DNA of 64,000 bases. It comes from Streptomyces viridiviolaceus. GTDB taxonomy: Bacteria > Actinomycetota > Actinomycetes > Streptomycetales > Streptomycetaceae. Location: positions 372,001 through 436,000 of the forward strand of contig NZ_BMWA01000001.1 of assembly GCF_014650995.1 (NCBI RefSeq), read 5' to 3'. Under the pieces are notes generated by a model. It saw only the letters and a program-made list of their open reading frames with translations. It did no database searches and had not been told where the DNA came from. The translations under genes and the position numbers were made by a program. How positions within the stretch are numbered: position 1 is the first letter of the stretch; each line of letters begins with the position of its first letter. Below, piece after piece: positions 52,637 to 62,025 of this stretch.

Positions 52637-53182
52637 TCAGCCGACCTGCGCGGCGAACGCCTCGTACGCCCGGTCGTCGAAGAGGACGAACCGGACCTCC
52701 TCCATCGAGGTCCCGGCGCTCCGCACCGTCTCGACGGCGATGCGGGCGCCGTCGTCGATCGGCCAGCCGTAGACACCGGTGGAGATGGCGGGGAAGGCGA
52801 TCGTGCGGGCGCCCAGGTCGTCGGCGACCCGCAGGGACTCGCGGTAGCAGGAGGCCAGCAGGCCGGAACGGTCCTCCGTGGCCGACCAGACCGGGCCCAC
52901 GGTGTGGATCACCCAGCGGGCGTCCAGGTCGCCCGCCGTGGTGGCGACGGCCTGGCCGGTGGGCAGGCCCTTGCCGACGGGGGTCCCCCCGCTCGAGCGA
53001 AGCCGAGAGTGGGGGAGCCCGGCGCGCAGCCTGCGGCACTCGTCGAGGATCGCGGGGCCGCCGCGCCGGTGGATGGCGCCGTCGACGCCGCCTCCGCCGA
53101 GGAGGGAGGAGTTGGCCGCGTTGACGATCGCGTCGGCGCTCTCGCGCGTGATGTCGCCCTTGACCAGCGTGATGGTGGTCAT
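52637..53182 (-). CDS. Macrodomain protein (O-acetyl-ADP-ribose deacetylase type)
   Basis: A 181-residue macrodomain. The ADP-ribose-binding motifs [22 protein letters not shown] (18-39) and [12 protein letters not shown] are intact, as is the catalytic-site Asn-Asp pattern of MacroD-type hydrolases (NAAN, GGVDG). Residues 55-69 ([15 protein letters not shown]) are not part of the family and come from a palindromic repeat inserted in frame between CRRLRA and GKGLPTG. The protein would cleave O-acetyl-ADP-ribose, a sirtuin product, or ADP-ribosyl esters. ATG 53182 overlaps the upstream stop (ATGA). Confidence 0.88.
   Translation of the reverse strand: MTTITLVKGDITRESADAIVNAANSSLLGGGGVDGAIHRRGGPAILDECRRLRAGLPHSRLRSSGGTPVGKGLPTGQAVATTAGDLDARWVIHTVGPVWSATEDRSGLLASCYRESLRVADDLGARTIAFPAISTGVYGWPIDDGARIAVETVRSAGTSMEEVRFVLFDDRAYEAFAAQVG
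52979..53019. repeat. REP-like palindromic element inserted in the macrodomain gene
   Basis: The core TCCCCCCGCTC (52984-52994) and GAGTGGGGGA (53007-53016) can form an imperfect hairpin around CGAGCGAAGCCG. This sequence type is, to my recollection, dispersed in Streptomyces genomes. Its length is a multiple of three in effect, so the macrodomain frame stays open. Confidence 0.7.
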
Positions 53183-54597
53183 GTCTGCCTCAGTCTCCGC
53201 CAGACGGCCTTCGCCGCGTTGTGTCCGGACATGCCGTGCACCCCGGGGCCCGGCGGGGTGGCCGAGGAGCAGATGAAGACGGCCGGGTGGGGGGTGGTGT
53301 ACGGAAACAGGGACAGCTTGGGGCGCAGCAGGACCTGCAGACCGGAGACCGCGCCGGAGGCGATGTCCCCGCCGACGTAGTTGGCGTTGCGGGCGGCGAC
53401 CTCGGGCGGCCCGGCGGTCGCGCGGGCCAGGACGCGGTCGCGGAAGCCGGGGGCGAAGCGCTCCAGCTGGCGTTCTATGGCGTCGGTGAGGTCACCGGTC
53501 CAGCCGCTGGGCACGTGGCCGTACGCCCAGAAGACGTGCTTGCCGGCCGGGGCCCGGGTCGGGTCGGCGACGCTGGGCTGCACGGTGATCAGGAACGGCG
53601 GGTCGGGTGCGCGGCCCTCGCGGGAGGCCGCGCGCAGGGCGGCGCCGATCTCCCTGCTGTCGGCGCCGACCTGCACGGTGCTCGCGGCGCGTGCCTCCTG
53701 CGCGGTCCAAGGGACCGGGCCGTCCAGCGCGTAGTCGATCTTGAAGACGCCGGGGCCGTACCGGTAGTGCCGGTAGTAGTCGCCGAAGCCGGCGATGCGG
53801 GCCAGGGCGGTGGGTGAGGTGTCGAAGACGTACGCGCGCGCGGGCGGCAGGTCGTCGAGGCGCTTGACCTCGAAGTCGGTGTGGACGGTGCCGCCGAGGT
53901 CCTTCAGGTGGGCGGCGAGCGCGTCGGAGACGGCCTGGGAGCCGCCGCGGGCCACGGGCCAGCCGCGGGCGTGCGCGGCGAGGGCGAAGACCAGGCCGAT
54001 GGCGCCGGTGGCGAAGCCGCCGAGCGGCGCCATCACGTGCGCGACGAGGCCGGCGAACAGGGTCTTGGCCTTCTCGTCCCGGAAGCGGCGCGTCAGCCAG
54101 GTCGACGGGGGCAGGCCGACGAGGCCGAACCGGGCGAGGGTGACCGGGTCCCGGGGCAGCGCGGTGAGCGGCAGGGACATGAAGTCCCGGGCCAGGGTGT
54201 CCCACCTGGCGAGGAAGGGCTCGACCAGCCTGCGGTAGGTGCCCGCGTCGCGCGGTCCGAACGAGGCGGCCGTCGCGCCGACGGACCGGGCCAGCACGGC
54301 GGCGGAGCCGTCCGGGAACGGGTGGGCCATGGGCAGCTCGGCGTGCAGCCACTCCAGTCCGTACCGCTCCAGCGGCAGGGCGCGGAAGGCGGGCGAGTTG
54401 ATGGCGAGCGGGTGCGCGGCGGAGCACGGGTCGTGCCGGAAGCCCGGCAGGGTCAGTTCCTCGGTGCGGGCGCCGCCGCCCACGGTGTCCCGGGCCTCGA
54501 AGACGGCGACGGAGAAGCCGCGGCGGGCCAGCTCCACGGCAGCCGTCAGCCCGTTCGGCCCCGCACCCACCACGACCGCATCGAGCATCGACGGCAC
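53179..54597 (-). CDS. FAD-dependent phytoene-desaturase-like oxidoreductase
   Basis: A 472-residue flavoprotein with the dinucleotide-binding start [29 protein letters not shown] (residues 8-36) and the C-terminal [21 protein letters not shown] segment of the carotenoid isomerase/desaturase group. No other carotenoid genes are nearby, so substrate is open. GTG 54597 (AGGGG seven bases upstream) or ATG 54588 may start it. Its stop overlaps the macrodomain start, linking the two in one transcript. Confidence 0.83.
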   Translation of the reverse strand: MPSMLDAVVVGAGPNGLTAAVELARRGFSVAVFEARDTVGGGARTEELTLPGFRHDPCSAAHPLAINSPAFRALPLERYGLEWLHAELPMAHPFPDGSAAVLARSVGATAASFGPRDAGTYRRLVEPFLARWDTLARDFMSLPLTALPRDPVTLARFGLVGLPPSTWLTRRFRDEKAKTLFAGLVAHVMAPLGGFATGAIGLVFALAAHARGWPVARGGSQAVSDALAAHLKDLGGTVHTDFEVKRLDDLPPARAYVFDTSPTALARIAGFGDYYRHYRYGPGVFKIDYALDGPVPWTAQEARAASTVQVGADSREIGAALRAASREGRAPDPPFLITVQPSVADPTRAPAGKHVFWAYGHVPSGWTGDLTDAIERQLERFAPGFRDRVLARATAGPPEVAARNANYVGGDIASGAVSGLQVLLRPKLSLFPYTTPHPAVFICSSATPPGPGVHGMSGHNAAKAVWRRLRQT

Positions 54598-54704
54598 CTT
54601 CGGACCCCTTCGTCAGCCGATGGCCACTGGGGATCAGGATATGCCGGGGCGCCGACACCGTCCGGCCGCGGGTGGCGGGAGGGCGGGCGCCGGGCCCCCG
54701 GCGG

Positions 54705-55553
54705 TCAGGCGCCCTCGCCCGACAGCAGCGCCACCACGCGGCGGGCCGTGGCCGCGTCGCGGGCCGCGGTGAACGGCAGCTCGTTGCCGCCCGTGATGCG
54801 GAAGGGCTCGCCGGTGCGGGTCAGGTGGGTGCCGCCCGCCTCCTCGACCAGGAGGAGGCCCGCGGCGTGGTCCCAGGCCGCTTCCCAGGAGAACGCCGTG
54901 GCGTCCGACTCGCCGCGGGCGACGGCGAGGTACTCCAGGCCCGCCGAGCCGCAGGGGCGGGGGGCGACGCCCGGGGTGCGCAGGGCGAGCAGGGCCCGCT
55001 TCTGCTCGTCCGTCGTGTAGTCCGGGTGGGAGGTGGCGACGTCGAGGTCGCGGCCGGGCTCCGGCGGGCCGGCGAGCAGCCGCTCGCCGTTCAGGAAGGC
55101 GCCCTGGTCCCGTACCGCCGTGGCGAGTTGGTCGAGAGCCGGCGCGTAGGTCCAGGAGGCCCGCAGGACTCCGTGGTGGGCGAGCGCGACCAGGGTGCAG
55201 AAGCCGGGGTCGCCCTGCACGAACTGCCGTGTCCCGTCGACCGGGTCGACGATCCACACCGGCGCCTCGCCCCGTATCGCCTCGTACGAGGCCGGGTTGG
55301 CGTGCACCGCCTCCTCGCCGACCACCACGGAACCGGGCAGCAGGTCCGCCAGGGCCTCGGTCAGGTACTGCTCGGCCTGGCGGTCGGCGTCCGTCACCAG
55401 GTCGTGCGGGCCGGCCTTCTGGTCGACCTCGTGTGCCGCGAGCCGGCGCCAGCGCGGCATGATCTCCTGGGCGGCCGCCTTGCGAACGGCTTCCTCCACG
55501 CCGTCGGCGTGCCGGGTGAGAAACTCGTCGATGGTTTCGATGTCTTCGATCAT
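54705..55553 (-). CDS. Inositol monophosphatase family phosphatase
   Basis: A 282-residue Mg2+-dependent phosphatase. GEEAVH, WIVDPVDGTRQFVQGDPGFC (DPVDGT metal site) and the C-terminal WEAAWDHAAGLLLVEEAGG are the three IMPase motifs, all intact. Substrates in the family include inositol phosphates, histidinol phosphate and 3-phosphoadenosine phosphate; the sequence does not decide. ATG 55553 starts MIEDIETIDEFL; the frame upstream is open into the repeat region but lacks homology. Confidence 0.9.
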   Translation of the reverse strand: MIEDIETIDEFLTRHADGVEEAVRKAAAQEIMPRWRRLAAHEVDQKAGPHDLVTDADRQAEQYLTEALADLLPGSVVVGEEAVHANPASYEAIRGEAPVWIVDPVDGTRQFVQGDPGFCTLVALAHHGVLRASWTYAPALDQLATAVRDQGAFLNGERLLAGPPEPGRDLDVATSHPDYTTDEQKRALLALRTPGVAPRPCGSAGLEYLAVARGESDATAFSWEAAWDHAAGLLLVEEAGGTHLTRTGEPFRITGGNELPFTAARDAATARRVVALLSGEGA

Positions 55554-55964
55554 GGGTCCATGAGAGCACGCGCCACTGACAATCCCCGCCCGGCCCGTGC
55601 ACTCCGGGTGGAATCGGCATGAATTCCCGGTTCCGCTGGTCACGGCGCGCGGGACGGCGCCACTGGGCACGGCCGGCGACGCGACAGCGAGTGACCGCGC
55701 CAGCGCGTCGGCGCCACACCCCGACGGCGGGCCACCACCCCACAGCGCCGGCACCCGACCGGAACAGCACGTCGGCACCCCTCCACGACAACGGGCCACC
55801 ACCCCACAGCGCCGACACCCGACCGGGACAGCACGTCGGCACCCTTCCGCGGCGGCGCGTGACCGCGACGGGGGGACGCCGCCACCACATCCTGCGGCAG
55901 CGGGACACACGCCACATCCCGCCACAGCGCGACAGCGCCTCGTCGCGTCGGCCGCCGCACCGCC
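55554..55964. repeat. Non-coding spacer with 64-bp tandem repeat
   Basis: GGGCCACCACCCCACAGCGC begins a unit at 55729 and again at 55793, a 64-base period. The second copy is similar for about 54 bases (three differences), to 55848. Flanking segments repeat shorter pieces such as GCGACAGCG and CACGTCGGCAC. No gene or promoter recognised; it lies upstream of the IMPase gene and downstream of gamma-glutamyltransferase, both leftward. Confidence 0.7.
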
Positions 55965-57791
55965 TCAGCGGCCGACCGCGTACCCCTGCATGCCGCGCGG
56001 ATTGGCCGCCGCCGACAGGATGCCCGTCTCCGGGTCCCGCGCGACCGCGCACAGCCGCCCCTCCGACCAGGCGTCGCCCACGACGACGTCGTGGCCCCGG
56101 CGGCGCAGTTCCGCGACGACGGCCGGGTCCGTGCGGGACTCCACGGTCACGCTGCCCGGCCGCATGCCGCGCGGGAAGAAGGAACCGGGGAAGCCGTCGT
56201 TGTGCCAGTTCGGGGCGTCGATGGCGCCCTGCAGGTCGAGGCCCCCGCGCACCTTCGCGCGCAGCGCGACGGCCAGGAGGAAGTGCAGCTGCCACTGGTC
56301 CTGCTGGTCCCCGCCGGGCGTCCCGAACGCCATGACGGGCACACCGTCGCGCAGGGCGATCGAGGGGGTGAGCGTGGTGCGCGGCCGGCGTCCCGGCGTG
56401 AGCGCGTTCGGCAGGCCCTCCTCCAGCCAGGTCATCTGCAGCCGGGTGCCGAGCGGGAAGCCGAGTTCGGGCACGACGGGGTTGGACTGGAGCCAGCCGC
56501 CGCTGGGCGTGGCCGCGACCATGTTGCCCCAGCGGTCCACGACGTCGAGGTGGCAGGTGTCCCCGCGGGTGCCCCCGTCGGCGGCGACGTCCGGTTCGCC
56601 CGGGACCGGTGACACCGGGCTCTTCGCGACCGTGGGCTCGCCGATGCCCAGGGCGTCGAACCCGGCCCCCTCGACGGCCGCCACGCGCGCGTGGGCACTC
56701 AGTCGCGGGGTGCGCCCGCCCGGGCTCCCGGGCCGCAGCTCGTAGGACGCCTTGTCGCCGACGAGCTCCCGCCGCGCCGCGTTGTACTCCGGCGACAGCA
56801 GGTCGTCGAGCGGCACCTCGGCCGCGTCCCCGTACCAGGCCTCCCGGTCGGCCATGGCGAGTTTGCAGCCCTCGATCAGCAGGTGGACGTAGTCGGCGGA
56901 GCCGTACCGGGGCAGTTCGGGCGGGAGCAGCGCCAGTTGCTGGAGCAGGACGGGGCCCTGGCTCCAGGGGCCGGCCTTGCACACGGTCCAGCCGTTCCAG
57001 TCGTACGTGACCGGGCTCTCGTAGGCCGCGGACCAGCCGGCGAGGTCGGCGGCCGTGAGGGTGCCGGCATGGCGCTCGCCGCTGGTGTCCATGGTGGGGC
57101 GCCCCGCCTGCCGTACCAGGGCCTCGGCGACGAACCCGGTGCGCCAGACCTCGCGGGCCGCCTCGATCCGGGCCTCCCGGTCCCCCGCACCGGCGACCTC
57201 GGCGAGGAGCCGCTTCCAGGTGGCGGCGAGGGCGGGGTTGCGGAAGAGGGTGCCGGGCCTCGGCGGGCGTCCGTCCGGCAGGTAGACCTCCGCGGAGGAC
57301 GTCCACTCCTTCGCGAACAGCCCCCGCACGGTCTCCACGGTCTCGCAGAAGCGCTCCACGGGCGCGTGGCCGTGCTCGGCGTAGCCGATCGCGTATTTCA
57401 GGACGTCGGCGAGGGACTTGGTGCCGTGGTCGCGCAGCAGCAGCATCCAGGCGTCGAAGGCACCGGGCACGGCGGCGGCGAGCGGCCCCGTGCCGGGCAC
57501 GAGGTCCAGGCCGAGCCCCCGGTAGTGCGCGACGGTCGCGCCCGCCGGTGCGACGCCCTGTCCGCACAGCACCCGCACGTCGCCACCCGCCGGGGCGAGC
57601 AGGATCGGCACCTCGCCCGCCGGTCCGTTCAGGTGCGGTTCGACGACGTGCAGCACGAAGGCGCCCGCCACGGCGGCGTCGTAGGCGTTGCCCCCGTCCT
57701 CCAGGACGGCCATCGCCGACTGCGAGGCCAGCCAGTGGGTGGAGGACACCATGCCGAAGGTGCCCTGGAGCGTCGGGCGGGTCGTGAACAT
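55965..57791 (-). CDS. ggt: Gamma-glutamyltransferase
   Basis: A 608-residue N-terminal nucleophile hydrolase. The autoprocessing Thr412 lies in RGDTCHLDVVD, the site where the precursor splits into large and small subunits; GGNAYDAAVAGAFVLHVVEPHLNGPAGE and the small-subunit PSGGWLQSNP oxyanion region are intact. It transfers or hydrolyses gamma-glutamyl groups of glutathione-like compounds. No signal peptide is visible (MFTTRPTLQGTFGM), so cytoplasmic action is likely, in contrast with the secreted E. coli enzyme. ATG 57791. Confidence 0.9.
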   Translation of the reverse strand: MFTTRPTLQGTFGMVSSTHWLASQSAMAVLEDGGNAYDAAVAGAFVLHVVEPHLNGPAGEVPILLAPAGGDVRVLCGQGVAPAGATVAHYRGLGLDLVPGTGPLAAAVPGAFDAWMLLLRDHGTKSLADVLKYAIGYAEHGHAPVERFCETVETVRGLFAKEWTSSAEVYLPDGRPPRPGTLFRNPALAATWKRLLAEVAGAGDREARIEAAREVWRTGFVAEALVRQAGRPTMDTSGERHAGTLTAADLAGWSAAYESPVTYDWNGWTVCKAGPWSQGPVLLQQLALLPPELPRYGSADYVHLLIEGCKLAMADREAWYGDAAEVPLDDLLSPEYNAARRELVGDKASYELRPGSPGGRTPRLSAHARVAAVEGAGFDALGIGEPTVAKSPVSPVPGEPDVAADGGTRGDTCHLDVVDRWGNMVAATPSGGWLQSNPVVPELGFPLGTRLQMTWLEEGLPNALTPGRRPRTTLTPSIALRDGVPVMAFGTPGGDQQDQWQLHFLLAVALRAKVRGGLDLQGAIDAPNWHNDGFPGSFFPRGMRPGSVTVESRTDPAVVAELRRRGHDVVVGDAWSEGRLCAVARDPETGILSAAANPRGMQGYAVGR

Positions 57792-58277
57792 GCCGGTCTC
57801 ACCTCGTTGTCGTGCGCGCCACTCGGTCCGGTCGGCCGGCGGGGCCCGTGCCGGGCCGGCTCCCGGGAGTCCGCGCCGGCCAGGCCCCGGGGAGGGTTCG
57901 CGCCGGGCACCTGCCGGGAGTCCGCGCCGGGGTCACCGTCGTCCGGTCACCGGCAGGCTACCGATCGTCTCCGGCTCCCCGACAGGTGCCCGAGCACCCC
58001 GCCCCTCCGCTGGTCCCCGTCCCGCGTCGGCGCGCGGCCTGCCCGGTCCAACGCGCCGCGCGTCCACGGCTGTTCGCGTGCCCGTGGCCGACCGCACCCC
58101 TGCTCCACGCCCCGGCGCCACCTGCCCTGACGATCATGCTCCCGCCCGGTGGCCGTGCGGGGCACCGCGGGGACCGCACGGCCTCAAGTCGCCGCCCTCC
58201 CGGTGCCGGTGCCCAGGACCACCGTGCGCCAGGCGCCGTCCAGTCCCGCGGTCCTCCGTCATGAAGGGACTCCACCC
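57792..58277. other. Divergent spacer between ggt and phoD2; no gene seen
   Basis: A 486-base GC-rich stretch. CCGGGAGTCCGCGCCGG is repeated at 57863-57879 and 57914-57930. It must carry promoters for both divergent genes, but I cannot pick convincing -35/-10 pairs or PHO boxes. Confidence 0.5.
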
Positions 58278-59888
58278 GTGGAGATCAGCAGACGCCGCCT
58301 GCTCGGCACCGCCGGCGTGACCACCGCCGCTCTCGGCCTGTTCAGCGCGGGCCTGAGCGGCGGCGCCGCCTGGGCCACCCCGCGCTACGCCGACGACCCG
58401 TACCGGCTCGGGGTCGCGGCCGGCGACCCGACCGCGGACGGCTTCGTGCTGTGGACCAGGCTGGCACCCGACCCGCTGGCCCTCGACAGCCGGGGCGGCA
58501 TGCCCGAGCGCAAGGTGTCCGTCGCGTGGCAGGTGGCGACCGACGAGCACTTCCGCCACGTGGTCCGCTCGGGACGCACCTGGGCCGTGCCCGAGCTCGC
58601 CCACTCGGTGCACGCCGAGGTCACCGGGCTGAGGCCGGACCGCGAGTACTTCTACCGGTTCCGCACCGGCGGGGCGATCAGCCCGGTCGGCCGCGCCCGC
58701 ACCGCTCCCGACCCGCGCGGCCACGGCCGCCTCGCCGCCACCAGCTTCGCCTTCGCGTCCTGCCAGTGCTGGTACGAGGGCTTCTACACGGCGTACCGGC
58801 ACATGGCCGCGGAGGACCTGGACTTCGTCGTGCACCTCGGCGACTACCTCTACGAGAACGGGGTGGGCGCCACCGCCGGCGTGCGCGGCATGACGCTCGA
58901 CGCCTCCTTCCAGCGCGAGACCTACACCCTGGCCGAGTACCGCAACCGCTACGCCCTCACCAAGCTGGACACCGACCTGCAGGCCGCGCACGCCGCCTTC
59001 GCGTGGATCCTCACCTGGGACGACCACGAGATCGAGAACAACTGGGCCGGCGACGTGGCGCAGATCGACGGCGACGGCTTCCCCGACGCGGACACGGCCG
59101 CCTTCAAGGCGCGCAAGGCGTCCGCGATGCAGGCCTACTACGAGCACCTCCCGCTGCGTCTGCCGCAGAAGCCCCAGGGCGACCGGGCGCGCATGTACCG
59201 GCGGCTCGGCTTCGGTTCCCTGCTGGACCTGCACGTCCTGGACAGCCGCTCCCACCGTGACGACCAGGTCGGCGGGGACGGCACCAAGCCCGGCTTCGAC
59301 GCGGAGCGGCGCGACCCGTCGCGCACCATGCTCGGCGCGGAGCAGGAGCGGTGGCTGCTGGACGGCGCCGGCCGCTCCCGCGCCACCTGGAACGTGCTCG
59401 CCAACCAGACGCTCGTCGCCCAGGTCGACCAGAACCCGGACCCGGAGATCCTCTCCTCCGGGCTGGACATGTGGGACGGCTACACCGCGGCCCGCGACCG
59501 GCTGCTCACCGGTTTCCACGAGCGCGGTGTGAACAACCCGGTGGTGCTGACCGGCGACATCCACCGCAGCGTGGTCGCCGACCTCAAGCTGGACTTCGAC
59601 GATCCCGCCTCCCCGGTCGTCGCGACCGAGTTCGCCGGCACGTCCCTCACCTCCGGCAAGGACGGCGCGGCCATGGACACGGTGGGCCGCAACTGGCTGA
59701 CGGACGGGGTCAATCCGCACCTCAAGTGGCACAACGCCCAGCGCGGCTACACCCGGATACGGCTGACCCACCGGGAACTGCGCGCGGACTACCGCGTGGT
59801 GCCGTACGTGACCTCACCGGGCGCGCCGGTCGAGACGGCCGGGTCCTTCCTGGTGGAGGCCGGCCGCGCCGGAGCCCTACAGCTCTGA
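58278..59888 (+). CDS. Tat-secreted PhoD alkaline phosphatase (second copy)
   Basis: A 536-residue paralogue of the PhoD at 45356-46948. Twin-arginine signal SRRRLLGTAGVTTAALGLF (residues 4-22), then GVAAGDPTADGFVLWTRLAP, FASCQCWYEGFYTAYRHM, HLGDYLYEN, TWDDHEIENNWAGD and LTGDIHRSVVAD, the same motif series with full metal ligands. GTG 58278 follows AAGGGA at eight bases. Extracellular phosphate release, perhaps with different substrate preference from the other copy. Followed 127 bases later by a secreted glycerophosphodiesterase. Confidence 0.92.
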   Translation: MEISRRRLLGTAGVTTAALGLFSAGLSGGAAWATPRYADDPYRLGVAAGDPTADGFVLWTRLAPDPLALDSRGGMPERKVSVAWQVATDEHFRHVVRSGRTWAVPELAHSVHAEVTGLRPDREYFYRFRTGGAISPVGRARTAPDPRGHGRLAATSFAFASCQCWYEGFYTAYRHMAAEDLDFVVHLGDYLYENGVGATAGVRGMTLDASFQRETYTLAEYRNRYALTKLDTDLQAAHAAFAWILTWDDHEIENNWAGDVAQIDGDGFPDADTAAFKARKASAMQAYYEHLPLRLPQKPQGDRARMYRRLGFGSLLDLHVLDSRSHRDDQVGGDGTKPGFDAERRDPSRTMLGAEQERWLLDGAGRSRATWNVLANQTLVAQVDQNPDPEILSSGLDMWDGYTAARDRLLTGFHERGVNNPVVLTGDIHRSVVADLKLDFDDPASPVVATEFAGTSLTSGKDGAAMDTVGRNWLTDGVNPHLKWHNAQRGYTRIRLTHRELRADYRVVPYVTSPGAPVETAGSFLVEAGRAGALQL

Positions 59889-60015
59889 GACACATGAGCC
59901 GCGGGACGGGTGGAACGGGGTCTGCCGCCCCCGCTCCACCGGTCCCCCCGGATTTCCCCCGGCCTTAATGATCACGACGCCCCGCCGTCGGCGTGCCCTC
60001 CTAGCGTTCGCCGAC

Positions 60016-61911
60016 ATGACGTCCCAGACCAAGTCCGCGCCCGGCAGATTCGCCACGGCCCTGGCCGCCGCAGGCTCCCTCACGCTGCTGTCCCTCGCCC
60101 CGGCCGCCCACGCCGAGACCACCGCCGAACCGGGAGACGTGGTCGTCTCCGAGAACTTCGACTCCGGCTCGATGCCCGCCGGCTGGCGTGCCGTCGACGG
60201 AGACTGGCAGGTGGAGGACGGCCGGCTGGTCGGCACGGCGGCCTCCGGGACCAAGAAGCTCACCTTCGGCCCGCACCTGAAGGACTACCGGTTCGAGGCG
60301 ACCGCGCGCTTCGAGCGCGTCAACGAGGCCACGCGCTGGTTCGCGCTGGGCCTGGACGTGCCCGCCTCCGGCGCCACGCCGTGGTGGATCGCGACGCTGC
60401 GCAGCGGCAGCACCGCCTCCAACGGCGTGGAGTTCGCCCAGCTGACCCCGGCCGGCGCGTGGAACGTCACCAACACCGCCTCCGCGCCCTCCGCCGCCGC
60501 CACCGGACGGGACGTGAAGGTGCGCATCGAGGTCCACGGCCATCAGGCCGCCTGGTTCCTCGACGGCAAGCAGCTGATGAAGACGAACCAGCTCCAGCGT
60601 TCCGCCGACGGTGGCCTCGCCCTGGTCGTGAACGGCGCGCGGGTCTCCTTCGACGACGTGAAGGTGACGGCCCTCGGCCCCAACGGCCACCTGCGTCCCG
60701 AAGGCGCCCCGGTCACCGTCATCGCGCACCGCGGGGCCTCGTCCGCGGCCCCCGAGAACACGATGTACGCCCAGGAGGTCGGCCGCCGCGCGGGAGCCGA
60801 CCTCATCGAGAACGACGTCCAGCTCAGCAAGGACGGCGTGCCCTACCTGATGCACGACAACACCGTCGACCGCACCACCGACGGCACCGGTGACATCACC
60901 ACGCTCACCTCGGCCCAGCTCGACCGGCTCGACGCCGGGTCCTGGTTCGCCCCGTCGTTCGCCGGCGCGCGCGTTCCCACCCTGGCCCGGCAGCTGGCCG
61001 ACCTGCGCACCCGCGGCGGTGACCTGCTGCTGGAGGTCAAGCGGGCGCACAGCAGGGAGGAGGTAGCGGCGATGATCGACGTCGTGCGCGCCGAGCGGAT
61101 GACCGACCGCGTGTTCGTGCAGAGCTTCAGCCGCGACCACCTGCGCTGGGTGCACGAACTGGCGCCGGAGCTGCCGCTGGGCCTGCTGGTCGGCACCCTG
61201 GACGCCGACCCCGTGGCGGTCGCCGAGGAGCTGCACCTGTCGTCGTACAACCCGAGCGGCGGCGCCCTCGACACGCGGCCGGGGATCGTCGCCGACCTGC
61301 ACGAGGCGGGCGTGGCCACAATGGTGTGGACGATCGACTCGGCGGCGCAGTGGAAGCGGTACGACGGCTACGGCGTCGACGCCGTCATCACCAACCGGCC
61401 CGCCGAACTCGTCGGCTGGAACCAGGCCCGCGCGCAGGGCGAGACGGTGCCCGCGCCGACCGCGGCGGTCACCTCCCCGGCCGACGGAGCTGTCCTCGAC
61501 CGCGCCCAGCGCCCGGTGGTCGCCGTGGACACCGAGCACGCGGACGCCGCGAAGACGGAGATCACGGTGGACGGCCGGCCGCACAAGGCCGGGGAGGCGC
61601 TCGACCTGACGCGGCTGACCGCCGGTGAGCACACCGTGCGGGTGACCGCGACCGGCGCCTCGGGCAGCGCCGTCGCCACCGCCACTTTCACCGTCGGGGC
61701 CGACCGGGCGGGCCTCGGCCACCTGATCCTGACCTCCGGCGGCACGCCGCAGACCGTCGCCGACCTGCTCGGCAGGCTCGCCCGCGGCAAGTACGACCAG
61801 CTGGCGAACGCGGCGGTGAAGGCCGGCCGGACCGGCGACCTGCCGGCCGGGGCGGCTGAGCTGATCGCCGCCGACGCCCGGCAGCTCCAGCAGGACGCGG
61901 ACACGCGCTGA
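60016..61911 (+). CDS. Secreted glycerophosphodiester phosphodiesterase
   Basis: A 631-residue exported protein. A signal peptide covers residues 1-33 (FATALAAAGSLTLLSLAPAAHA). A concanavalin-like domain (about 40-215) precedes the GDPD TIM barrel, which shows IAHRGASSAAPENTM (catalytic His), LIENDVQLSKDGVPYLMHDN (metal Glu/Asp and second His) and the final MVWTIDSAAQ and DAVITNRP. An Ig-like domain and a helical tail follow. It hydrolyses glycerophosphodiesters to glycerol-3-phosphate. ATG 60016 is chosen over 59968 since the signal peptide starts there. Together with PhoD it forms an extracellular phosphorus-scavenging set. Confidence 0.9.
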   Translation: MTSQTKSAPGRFATALAAAGSLTLLSLAPAAHAETTAEPGDVVVSENFDSGSMPAGWRAVDGDWQVEDGRLVGTAASGTKKLTFGPHLKDYRFEATARFERVNEATRWFALGLDVPASGATPWWIATLRSGSTASNGVEFAQLTPAGAWNVTNTASAPSAAATGRDVKVRIEVHGHQAAWFLDGKQLMKTNQLQRSADGGLALVVNGARVSFDDVKVTALGPNGHLRPEGAPVTVIAHRGASSAAPENTMYAQEVGRRAGADLIENDVQLSKDGVPYLMHDNTVDRTTDGTGDITTLTSAQLDRLDAGSWFAPSFAGARVPTLARQLADLRTRGGDLLLEVKRAHSREEVAAMIDVVRAERMTDRVFVQSFSRDHLRWVHELAPELPLGLLVGTLDADPVAVAEELHLSSYNPSGGALDTRPGIVADLHEAGVATMVWTIDSAAQWKRYDGYGVDAVITNRPAELVGWNQARAQGETVPAPTAAVTSPADGAVLDRAQRPVVAVDTEHADAAKTEITVDGRPHKAGEALDLTRLTAGEHTVRVTATGASGSAVATATFTVGADRAGLGHLILTSGGTPQTVADLLGRLARGKYDQLANAAVKAGRTGDLPAGAAELIAADARQLQQDADTR

Positions 61912-61996
61912 CCCCGGGTTCCCGGTCCGGCACGCCCCGGCGGCCCCGTGCCCCCGGTGCCCGGGCCGGGAACACCCCGTTCCTCCCCGTTGTTGC

Positions 61997-62015
61997 CCGT
62001 TCCGTACGGGAACGG
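61997..62015. promoter_or_regulatory. Inverted repeat just upstream of the lipoate ligase gene
   Basis: CCGTTCC (61997-62003) and GGAACGG (62009-62015) form an inverted repeat around GTACG, ending inside the ribosome site of the gene at 62026. It could be an operator or an RNA hairpin hiding the ribosome site. Confidence 0.45.
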
Positions 62016-62025
62016 AGGCGGATCG

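Noticed and set aside
55729..55848. Possible CRISPR array from 64-bp repeats
   Set aside because: Copies are directly adjacent with no spacers.
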